64,000 nucleotides of DNA from an uncultured Blastocatellia bacterium (lineage in GTDB: Bacteria; Acidobacteriota; Blastocatellia; Pyrinomonadales; Pyrinomonadaceae), in the NCBI GenBank assembly GCA_946480785.1, contig CAMLLD010000026.1, positions 1 to 64,000 on the forward strand, in the 5' to 3' direction. The notes beneath the pieces were generated by a model. The model was not told the DNA's origin. It did not search any database and saw only the letters and a program-made list of their open reading frames with translations. Below are positions 43,597 to 50,556 of the stretch, in pieces; the stretch's first letter is position 1, and each line of letters begins with the position of its first letter. Made by a program: the position numbers and the translations under genes.

Positions 43597-44000
43597 GATT
43601 TTTTCCTCGGTTTGGGGGACTTCTTAGAACGCTTATAAAGACTGGCGCCAGATGAAACAGCTTTTGTTTTTGGGATGAATAGAAACGTTTGCAGGTCGCA
43701 ACGGTTGCTCTTATTGAAGACCACGCCTTCCTGTTCCAGCATGCGTTGCTGCTTGTCGTGCGGCAACACGAGGCGGCCGGTCGAGGTCGCGCCCTGCGCG
43801 TTGAGCACGCGATGCCACGGCGTGCCGTCAGGCGAAGAGTGCATGCAGAAGCCGACGGTGCGCGGCGTGTAACCGTCGCCGAGCAACTCGGCAATCTGCC
43901 CGTAAGTCATCACTCGCCCGCGCGGAATGCGTCGCACGAGAGCGTAAACGCGTTCGCGATACTTTGGGTTTCCCTGCTTCGGCTTTTCAGTGGGTTTCAT
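43593..44000 (-). CDS. Alkyltransferase-like protein (MGMT fold, Trp in place of catalytic Cys)
   Basis: I start at ATG 44000 (135 residues); an upstream in-frame start at 44042 would deepen the overlap with the cyclase gene. YRERVYALVRRIPRGRVMTYGQIAELLG and RTVGFCMHSSPDGTPWHRVLNAQGATSTGR are the Ada/MGMT DNA-binding domain. The transferase motif PCHR is PWHR, so the protein cannot accept alkyl groups. Such ATL proteins bind O6-alkylguanine and hand it to nucleotide excision repair. The 40-residue Lys/Ser-rich tail is an extension. Confidence 0.85.
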   Translation of the reverse strand: MKPTEKPKQGNPKYRERVYALVRRIPRGRVMTYGQIAELLGDGYTPRTVGFCMHSSPDGTPWHRVLNAQGATSTGRLVLPHDKQQRMLEQEGVVFNKSNRCDLQTFLFIPKTKAVSSGASLYKRSKKSPKPRKKS

Positions 44001-44637
44001 CGTTTGCCAGGGTTCGCAAGACAGCGCGCGCAGGCGCGCCATCGCCGAGCTGCGTGCGCAAACGCAGCGGCAAGCAGATCAGTTCATACTTCCCCGCCGG
44101 AACGTGCGCGAGATTCAGACCTTCAAGAATGATCACTTCGTGAGACAACAACGCGCGATGAACCCCGTTATCCGGCGAATGAAACTGCTCGATCGAGAGA
44201 TAATCAATGCCGACTAACTTCACGCCTTGTGCGATGAGTCTTTTCGCTGCGGGCAGTTCGAGATATGTGAAGTTAGTTTTGAACTGGTTGTCCCAGAGGG
44301 CGGAGTTGCGCGTCTTGAAAAGCACGCGGATCGTTCCCGGCGCGCAGTGCGCCGCGACAAACGCTTCGTCGATCGTTAGCGTGTCGTCCGGAACCTCGAT
44401 CACGTGGGCTTCACCAATCAACACCTCGAGATCGAGCGACTCAACCTGCTTCGCGCCTTCGATGAAGTGCGCGGGCGCATCGACATGCGTGCCCGTATGC
44501 GCGCTAAAACAGAGCGCCGAAACGTTCGCGTCGCCGCCGTTCGCGAGGCTCGACCAGTTGTCGATCTTTATTGCGGGATCGCCCGGCCAGGACGGCAGCT
44601 CCGTGCTGATCGGAACGCTGAGGTCGTAAATTGGCAC
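43987..44637 (-). CDS. Cyclase family protein (kynurenine formamidase-like metal hydrolase)
   Basis: The 216-residue product starts IYDLSVPISTELPSWPGDP and carries the metal-binding motif HTGTHVDAPAHF (HxGTHxDxPxH), diagnostic of the cyclase/KynB family, plus GIDYLSIE and GVHRALLSHEVIILEGL. KynB hydrolyses N-formylkynurenine; other members act on different amides or esters. No tryptophan-catabolic neighbours are present, so the substrate is open. It is first in a four-gene overlapping operon and divergent from mqnA. Confidence 0.85.
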   Translation of the reverse strand: MPIYDLSVPISTELPSWPGDPAIKIDNWSSLANGGDANVSALCFSAHTGTHVDAPAHFIEGAKQVESLDLEVLIGEAHVIEVPDDTLTIDEAFVAAHCAPGTIRVLFKTRNSALWDNQFKTNFTYLELPAAKRLIAQGVKLVGIDYLSIEQFHSPDNGVHRALLSHEVIILEGLNLAHVPAGKYELICLPLRLRTQLGDGAPARAVLRTLANDETH

Positions 44638-44665
44638 TGGCGAATAGTAATATGGCGTTGGTTAA

Positions 44666-44671
44666 TATACT
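44666..44671 (+). promoter_or_regulatory. -10 box TATACT before mqnA
   Basis: TATACT ends nine bases before the mqnA ATG at 44681 and no Shine-Dalgarno sequence is present. It lies in the 43-base gap shared with the divergent cyclase gene. The -35 region is not recognisable. Confidence 0.35.
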
Positions 44672-44680
44672 AGCAGCCAC

Positions 44681-45478
44681 ATGATCACACCGTTCAGACT
44701 CGCCGCTTCCAGTTACCTGAATTCCGCGCCGCTGATTTGGAGCTTTCTTAAAGGCCCGAAACGCGGGCGCGTCGATTTTGTTGAAGCCGTGCCGTCGCGC
44801 TGCGCCGCGCTGCTCGCGCAAGCAGAAGTCGAAGGCGCACTCGTGCCGGTGATTGAGTATCAACGGATCGCGGGCGGCGCGCTCGTCGCAGACGTTTGCG
44901 TCGGTTCGCAGAAGGAGGTGCTGAGCGTCGTGCTCGTTTCGAAAGACACCGAGCTCGAACACGTGCGCAGCGTCGCTTTGGACGAGTCGTCACGAACTTC
45001 CGCCACGCTAGTTAAAATTATCTTTCGCGAGTTTTTGGACCACGAGCCGGCGTGGACAGTGCGCACACCGAACCTGGAAGAGATGCTCGAACGTAACGAC
45101 GCCGCGCTGATTATCGGCGATCCGGGAATGACGTTTCCGCGCGCCGGACTGAAGGTTTGGGACATGGCGAGCTTGTGGCGCAAGTACACCGGACTCGGGT
45201 TCGTGTTTGCGATGTGGATGGTGCGCGATGAAGCACTCGAGCGAGCGCGAACAGTTGATTTCGCGGGCGCGCGTGACGAAGGCGTCGCTCACGTTGAAGA
45301 CATCGTCGCCGAGTATCAAAACAAGATCCCGCTGCCGGTGAGCGAGTTGCGAAAGTACCTGACCGAGAACATCGTGTTTCACGTAGACGAGTCGATGCAG
45401 CGTGGGCTACAGCTCTATTACGAGCTCGCTTTCAAACACAAACTTATCGACTCGGTGAAACCGCTGCGGTTTGTTTAG
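44681..45478 (+). CDS. mqnA: Chorismate dehydratase, futalosine pathway of menaquinone synthesis
   Basis: The 265-residue MqnA/MqnD-type protein begins FRLAASSYLNSAPLIW, and RIAGGALVADVCVGSQKEVLSVVLVSK matches MqnA better than MqnD. Later motifs are LERNDAALIIGDPGMTF and YTGLGFVFAMWMVR. MqnA dehydrates chorismate to 3-[(1-carboxyvinyl)oxy]benzoate, the entry to the futalosine route. The gene is followed 23 bases later by mqnC. Confidence 0.85.
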   Translation: MITPFRLAASSYLNSAPLIWSFLKGPKRGRVDFVEAVPSRCAALLAQAEVEGALVPVIEYQRIAGGALVADVCVGSQKEVLSVVLVSKDTELEHVRSVALDESSRTSATLVKIIFREFLDHEPAWTVRTPNLEEMLERNDAALIIGDPGMTFPRAGLKVWDMASLWRKYTGLGFVFAMWMVRDEALERARTVDFAGARDEGVAHVEDIVAEYQNKIPLPVSELRKYLTENIVFHVDESMQRGLQLYYELAFKHKLIDSVKPLRFV

Positions 45479-45501
45479 CGTTTTTGGTAAGCTACAAGAG
45501 A

Positions 45502-46641
45502 ATGACACAGGCACTACAGATACAGCAGATTTTGGACCGAGTGCTCGACGGCGAGCGGATGACTTCAGACGAATGCCGCACGCTGCTCGAGTCGCACGAG
45601 ATCGCTCGCCTCGGTGTCGCCGCCGATGAGATCCGCGCGCGCCGCCATCCCGACAACGTCGTCACCTACATCATCGATCGCAACATCAACTACACAAACG
45701 TCTGCAACGTGGTCTGCACGTTCTGCGCGTTCTATCGCCGGCCCGGCGCGCCCGACACTTACGTGCGCACCTTCGACGAGATCTGCGAAAAGATCGACGA
45801 GACGATCGCGCTCGGCGGCACCGGGGTGTTGATGCAGGGCGGACTGCATCCCGATTTCGGCATCGAGTGGTACGAAGACCTGTTGCGCAACCTGCGCGCG
45901 AAGTATCCCGGCTTTCAGTTGCACTGCTTTTCGCCGCCCGAGATTCACAACCTGCACCTGATCTCGAAACTCGATTACGAAACGATCATGGCGCGTTTGA
46001 AAGCGGCGGGACTCTACAGTCTTCCCGGCGGCGGCGCGGAAATTCTCGACGACGAAGTGCGCAAGCGCGTGGCGACGAAGTGTACGACTGACGAGTGGCT
46101 CGCGGTGATGCGTGCGGTTCATCGCGTTGGACTGCGCTCCACCGCGACCATGATGTTCGGCATCGGTGATACCATCGAGCATCGCGTGCGCCACTTGCAA
46201 CGCATTCGCGATCTACAGGACGAGACCGGCGGCTTCACCGCCTTCATTCCCTGGACTTTTCAACGCGAGAACACGGCGCTCGGCCGCAAGATTAAAGACG
46301 AGCCGACGGGTGTGGATTATCTGAAGATGCTGGCGGTGTCGCGGCTGTTCCTCGACAACATCGAAAACTTTCAGTCGTCGTGGCTGACGCAGGGCTTGCG
46401 TCTCGGGCAGGTCGCGTTGCGCTTCGGCGCGAACGACATGGGCTCGATCATGATCGAAGAGAACGTCGTGTCTGCCGCCGGCGCGAACAATCGCGCCGAC
46501 GAGAAGATGCTGCGTTACCTGATCAGCGAAGCCGGCTTCATCCCCCAGCAGCGCGACATCCTCTACGAACACGTCAACCGGCCACAGACATCCACGGACA
46601 AACACGGATCTGACCAGACCGATTTTGCTCTGTCCGTGTAG
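45502..46641 (+). CDS. mqnC: Cyclic dehypoxanthinyl futalosine synthase (radical SAM)
   Basis: I start this 379-residue product at ATG 45502, not at the in-frame TTG at 45484. The cluster motif is NYTNVCNVVCTFCAFYRRPG (Cys 68, 72, 75), characteristic of MqnC, followed by GGTGVLMQGGLHPD and the LPGGGAEILDDEVR segment. MqnC makes the spiro intermediate that cyclises dehypoxanthine futalosine. mqnB, mqnE and mqnD are not in the window. The last 20 or so residues (RPQTSTDKHGSDQTDFALSV) are encoded by a palindromic repeat and are probably not a conserved part of the enzyme. Confidence 0.9.
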   Translation: MTQALQIQQILDRVLDGERMTSDECRTLLESHEIARLGVAADEIRARRHPDNVVTYIIDRNINYTNVCNVVCTFCAFYRRPGAPDTYVRTFDEICEKIDETIALGGTGVLMQGGLHPDFGIEWYEDLLRNLRAKYPGFQLHCFSPPEIHNLHLISKLDYETIMARLKAAGLYSLPGGGAEILDDEVRKRVATKCTTDEWLAVMRAVHRVGLRSTATMMFGIGDTIEHRVRHLQRIRDLQDETGGFTAFIPWTFQRENTALGRKIKDEPTGVDYLKMLAVSRLFLDNIENFQSSWLTQGLRLGQVALRFGANDMGSIMIEENVVSAAGANNRADEKMLRYLISEAGFIPQQRDILYEHVNRPQTSTDKHGSDQTDFALSV

Positions 46642-46660
46642 GTCCGTTAAATCCGTGGCC
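46580..46660. repeat. Palindromic element forming the mqnC 3' end and the gap to the RNase gene
   Basis: GGCCAC (46580-46585) pairs with GTGGCC (46655-46660), and inside them ACGGACaaACACGGA is mirrored by TCCGTGTagGTCCGT with few mismatches. The mqnC stop (46639-46641) lies within the right arm and the RNase gene's stop abuts it. It resembles the dispersed CCACAGACAAACACGGAT-type repeats found at bacterial gene ends and could serve as a bidirectional terminator. Confidence 0.65.
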
Positions 46661-49275
46661 TAAACCAACGCGAAGTCAAACTGTTCCTGGTGAATGGTCG
46701 GATCGCTGGTGATGTCGATTGGACCAAGATAGTCCTCGATCTCCGTCATCACGTCGCGCTCGGTTGTGCGCAGCGCTTTCGCCACGTCCGGATTGATCCG
46801 CAACGTCACCTGCTTGTTCTCGGCGTCGCCGTTCACTTCTTTCGCGAGGCGCCGCGCGTCTTCGAGCAGCTCGTAACAGATCGTCTGCGGCGACTTCACG
46901 AGGCCCGCGCCGGTGCAGTACGGACACGGCGAACAGAGCGTGCGCTCCAGCGACTGCTTCACGCGCTTGCGCGTCATGATCACGAGGCCGAAGTCGTTGA
47001 ACGAAAGCACCTTCGTCGGCGACTTGTCGTTGCGCAGCGCGTCCTGCAACGCTGTCATCACTTTCTGCCGGTTGCGGCGCTCTTCCATGTCGATCAGGTC
47101 GAGCACGATGATGCCACCGAGGTCGCGCAGGCGAATCTGCCGGACGATCTCGTCCACGGCTTCGAGGTTCGTGCGCGTGATCGTGTCTTCGAGACGGCCA
47201 CTGCCGCGCCCGACAAACTTGCCGGTGTTGACGTCGATCGCCACGAGCGCTTCGGTCTGGTTGATGACGAGATAACCACCTGACTTCAACCACACGCGCG
47301 GCTTGATCGCTTTATCGATCTCCGTTTGCACGCCGTAGGCTTCGAGAATCGGCTGGTCCTTCGTGTAGAGCTTCACGCGCCGCACCAGCCGCGGCTGAAT
47401 GCGATTAACAAACTCGACGATCGCCTGGTACTCCTCTTCCGAGTCGACGCGAATCGATTCGAAGTCGTCCGACAACTGATCGCGCAGCAAACGCTGCACG
47501 AGATCGAGATCGCGATGGACCAGCGACGGCGCTTTCGCTTTCTCTGCCCCCGCACGAATATCGAGCCACGTACGAACGAGATAACGCACGTCCTCGCGCA
47601 AGTCTTTCTCAGTGATCCCAACGCCCGCCGTGCGCACGATAAAGCCACCGGACGGAATGTCTTCTTCGGCACGGATCGTCTGAATCAACTTGCGCAACCG
47701 ATGACGCTCAGTATCCGACTCGATCTTGCGCGACACACCGACGTGTTCGACCGTCGGCATGTAAACCAGAAACCGGCCCGGCAGCGCGATGTGCGACGTG
47801 ATGCGCGCGCCTTTCTTGGCGATCGGCTCTTTCGCGATCTGGACCAGGATCTCCTGGCCTTCGCTTAACAGGTCAGTGATCGCGGGCTGATGGCGTTCGC
47901 GACGCTGGCCACGATAACCGCGCTGCTCGCGACGCTGATCCCGATCGCGATCGCGTCCGCGTGGTCGTGGTGAATGCGACTCGGCCGGCGGCGCGGGCGG
48001 CGCAGCGACCTCGACCTCCTCTGCTTCGACAAACTGTGTCTGCTCGACCTCGTCGTCGAGTCCGTCCGACGAAATCGCGCTCTCCTGTTCGGCCGGCCCG
48101 CTCGAACCCGGCTTGTTCTTGCTCGAGCGACGACGGCGGCGCCCGCCGCGGCGCGTCGCAAATTCACCGCGCGACTGTGTCTCCATCATGCTCGCTTCTG
48201 AATCAGCGTAAGGCTCACCACCCTCGGCTTCGTTCGCGCTCGCAGCGGCTCGTTTCTTCGAAGACTTTTTGGTCGACGCTTTCTTTTTGGCAGCAGTCTT
48301 GGTTGCTGCTTTGGCCGGGCGCTTCTTCGTCGCTGCTGCTTTACGCGAACGTTTGGTCGTCGTTTCCGCAACCGGTTCGGCCGCCGCTTCTTCTTCGTCG
48401 TCACTCACGCGCTGAAACGCAAAACTCTGCGGTGTGTCATCGCTGACGTCGTCAACGAAACTCGAAACGTGCGCTTCGAGCGGACGCCGTTCGGTGCGCA
48501 TCGGCTCGACGTCAACATCAGCGTCATCGTCGATGCGTTCGAACGTATCTCCACCGAAGCCGCTCGGCAGTAACGAACCGACTTCCGCAGTGCGAAAGTC
48601 GTCTTCCATGTTGAACTCGACCGCGTGAATCTGATCGAAGATGCGTTCCTGCAGTCGCGCATCCTTGAACATCTCGCCGTTTGCGGCGGTCTCCTCTTCG
48701 TCGACGATGCGCTCGATCGAAGGATCGCCGGCGACGAAAGGTGTATCAGGCACTTCGAAATCCGGCTCCTCTGCCGGCATCGACGCAGCGCTCGGCGTCT
48801 CGTCGCGTTCCCATCGCCCACGACGCCGACCACGGCGCCCGCGACGCTTTCCTGACTCACCACCGTCGGCACTTTCAGCGGGCGCGGTTTCTTCATGCCG
48901 CAACGGCTCGACGCGCTCCTGCGTGGCCTCGATGCGCTGCTCGCGTTCGACGCGATTGAGGGCGATTTCTTCGGCCGCGGCGTGTTCCGCGTCGGGCGTG
49001 CCCTTTTTGGACTTGTCGATGACGATTCTTTCAAACTCTTCCTCTTCATCGAAGAAGTCGGAAACGTAGAGGAACGCGTCGCGTTCGAGGCCGATGTCGA
49101 CGAAAGCCGACTGCATTCCGGGCAGGACGCGCATCACGCGGCCCTTGTAGATGTTTCCGACGATTCCCTGGTGTTGTTCACCACGTTCGATGTAGAACTC
49201 TGCGACCTTATCGTCTTCAATGATCGCAATCTTCTTCTCGCGTCCGTTGACGCTAACGATTAGTTGTTTAGACAT
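46660..49275 (-). CDS. Ribonuclease E/G with large low-complexity insertion in the S1 domain
   Basis: The 871-residue product begins MSKQLIVSVNGREKKIAIIEDD and has the S1 start GIVGNIYKGRVMRVLPGMQSAFVDIGLERDAFLYVSDFF. The S1 domain is then interrupted by about 390 acidic, Arg-rich, Ala/Lys-rich residues (KRRGRRGRRRGRW, KRSRKAAATKKRPAKAATK). It resumes at ITDLLSEGQEILVQIAKEP near 464. The DNase I-like catalytic part has Asp in VAIDVNTGKFVG near 677 and IIVLDLIDM near 721. The Zn-link CSPCPYCTGAG is near 783. It performs endonucleolytic mRNA and rRNA processing. Whether to call it rne or rng is unclear because the usual C-terminal RNase E scaffold is absent and the disordered region is internal. 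Confidence 0.9.
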   Translation of the reverse strand: MSKQLIVSVNGREKKIAIIEDDKVAEFYIERGEQHQGIVGNIYKGRVMRVLPGMQSAFVDIGLERDAFLYVSDFFDEEEEFERIVIDKSKKGTPDAEHAAAEEIALNRVEREQRIEATQERVEPLRHEETAPAESADGGESGKRRGRRGRRRGRWERDETPSAASMPAEEPDFEVPDTPFVAGDPSIERIVDEEETAANGEMFKDARLQERIFDQIHAVEFNMEDDFRTAEVGSLLPSGFGGDTFERIDDDADVDVEPMRTERRPLEAHVSSFVDDVSDDTPQSFAFQRVSDDEEEAAAEPVAETTTKRSRKAAATKKRPAKAATKTAAKKKASTKKSSKKRAAASANEAEGGEPYADSEASMMETQSRGEFATRRGGRRRRRSSKNKPGSSGPAEQESAISSDGLDDEVEQTQFVEAEEVEVAAPPAPPAESHSPRPRGRDRDRDQRREQRGYRGQRRERHQPAITDLLSEGQEILVQIAKEPIAKKGARITSHIALPGRFLVYMPTVEHVGVSRKIESDTERHRLRKLIQTIRAEEDIPSGGFIVRTAGVGITEKDLREDVRYLVRTWLDIRAGAEKAKAPSLVHRDLDLVQRLLRDQLSDDFESIRVDSEEEYQAIVEFVNRIQPRLVRRVKLYTKDQPILEAYGVQTEIDKAIKPRVWLKSGGYLVINQTEALVAIDVNTGKFVGRGSGRLEDTITRTNLEAVDEIVRQIRLRDLGGIIVLDLIDMEERRNRQKVMTALQDALRNDKSPTKVLSFNDFGLVIMTRKRVKQSLERTLCSPCPYCTGAGLVKSPQTICYELLEDARRLAKEVNGDAENKQVTLRINPDVAKALRTTERDVMTEIEDYLGPIDITSDPTIHQEQFDFALV

Positions 49276-49588
49276 TTCTTACCTTTTCTGAGATTGGTCA
49301 GCGCGCCGCGAAACCGGGGTAGAGACCAGTTTCCGCGGGGCTGAATGCGGATGGATTGGGCGTGGTGCGCCGCATGGGGCGCAACTCGGGTCGCGCTCGG
49401 ATCACAAACGTCCGGGACGCGACAACAATTTCTTTCTCTCAACAGAAAACCTGACTAGCCGCTTGGCGGGCCGGAGATACTGTTACAGGGAGCGCATGCT
49501 AAACGAGAATCAGTACCTCGGAGCTTGTGCTCTGAACCTGGTCAGCCGCGGAGTATACCCCAAATCCCTCAATATTCCCTAATTGCTT
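49276..49588 (-). promoter_or_regulatory. Long upstream region of the RNase E/G gene, with -10-like TATACT
   Basis: No gene is seen here. On the minus strand TATACT occupies 49557-49552; no clear -35 box goes with it. Transcription from there would give a leader of about 270 bases. RNase E of other bacteria controls its own mRNA through a long leader, so this may be similar. The stretch TGAACCTGGTCAG on the plus strand recalls SRP RNA, but the GGAAGcAGCAGC core is absent. Confidence 0.3.
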
Positions 49589-49646
49589 TGGAGTGCGCCG
49601 ACTCGTCGGCGCTTTGGCTAAAGCGGTGACAAGTCCCCGCACTCCA
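49589..49646. repeat. 58-bp double-hairpin repeat, copy B
   Basis: Same length and ends (TGGAGTGC...GCACTCCA) as copy A at 15558-15615. The first hairpin is GCGCCGAC-tc-GTCGGCGC. The second hairpin has decayed (GCGGtg...ccCCGC). It abuts the stop of the DUF983 gene. Confidence 0.75.
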
Positions 49647-49650
49647 AGGC

Positions 49651-50055
49651 CTAATGTTCCTTCCCGCCTTCGTAACGCGAGAAGGGTGTGTACTTCGGCA
49701 ACGACTCGACAATGTAGTCAAAACCGAGCCATAAACTCCAACTGTGATGATAGAACGCGACCGGAACGATCAGCGCCAGGATGAATAGCACCACCAGCAC
49801 GCTCTCGTAATTCGCGCCTAAAATCAGCAAACAAAAGAAGCAGACCAGCAGGATTGCGAACTCGGTCGTCACCACGTTCGCGAGAATTGCCCCCACAAAA
49901 AACCCGTCCTCGCGTTTGAACAGCGCCATGCAGGTGGGGCAGTGATGGCGGATGCGAAACGGGTGCGAGAAAATCTTCGACTCACCACACACGGGACACA
50001 ACAGCCGCAAACAACGACGTAGTACCTGCTTGATCTGTTGGAAATCTTTTTTCAC
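49651..50055 (-). CDS. DUF983 family zinc-ribbon membrane protein
   Basis: I start at GTG 50055 (134 residues), because the longer frame to 50235 overlaps the next gene and its promoter. A zinc ribbon LLCPVCGESKIFSHPFRIRHHCPTCMALFKRED is followed by two or three hydrophobic segments (GFFVGAILANVVTTEFAILLVCFFCLLILG and VLVVLFILALIVPVAFYHHSWSLWLGFDY), the standard DUF983 arrangement. Function unknown; other members lie near respiratory genes. Confidence 0.75.
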   Translation of the reverse strand: MKKDFQQIKQVLRRCLRLLCPVCGESKIFSHPFRIRHHCPTCMALFKREDGFFVGAILANVVTTEFAILLVCFFCLLILGANYESVLVVLFILALIVPVAFYHHSWSLWLGFDYIVESLPKYTPFSRYEGGKEH

Positions 50056-50126
50056 TACCCGCCGCCATATTACCCCGCGAACGGGCAAACAAACCAGCGG
50101 CAACAAAAACCGCCAATAAAAGTTTC

Positions 50127-50156
50127 TTGACACTCCGCGGCGGGTTTGGGTAACAA
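50127..50156 (+). promoter_or_regulatory. Promoter of the small hypothetical gene at 50208
   Basis: Perfect TTGACA (50127-50132), 18 bases, TAACAA (50151-50156). Predicted leader is about 45 bases. It overlaps the upstream extension of the divergent DUF983 frame, which supports the shorter start for that gene. Confidence 0.5.
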
Positions 50157-50207
50157 AGGGCCGACACCGTAACGACTCAACTCCCTGACCCAAAGGATGC
50201 TTCGAAT

Positions 50208-50552
50208 ATGTCCTGGAACAGAATCGTACTGCCAATGGAGGACGACCCCAACCCCGAAACCATCGAGATCGGAAATATGGGCTGGGAAGTCTATCGACGG
50301 GAAAATGAGCCGGCGGGCTTTGCGATGTTTCACGTCACGTTTGCCGACGAGACGGGCCGGAAGTATGAGCGTATCGTCTATCTTTCACCGGTAGCTTCGG
50401 AGCTGTGCCGGAACATCGCCGAGAAGTATTCGCTCGAGCCGTGCAAAACGCCCGCGCGTGACGAGTCGAACATCATGTTTGTGTTCGGCGATCCGCGGAT
50501 GATGGGACAACTCCGCGACTCCGTGGACACCGACGCTCTCGTCGTGACTTAA
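50208..50552 (+). CDS. Hypothetical cytosolic protein
   Basis: The 114-residue product (MSWNRIVLPMEDDPNPETIEIGNMGWEVYRRENEPAGFAMFHVTFADETGRKYERIVYLSPV...) has codon use like its neighbours and its own promoter. It has no signal peptide, membrane segment or motif I recognise. It ends 4 bases before the stop of the convergent peptidase gene. Confidence 0.65.
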   Translation: MSWNRIVLPMEDDPNPETIEIGNMGWEVYRRENEPAGFAMFHVTFADETGRKYERIVYLSPVASELCRNIAEKYSLEPCKTPARDESNIMFVFGDPRMMGQLRDSVDTDALVVT

Positions 50553-50556
50553 AACA

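Noticed and set aside
49500..49560. Possible SRP RNA because of TGAACCTGGTCAG
   Set aside because: The conserved GGAAG...AGCAGC tip and the closing helix are absent.
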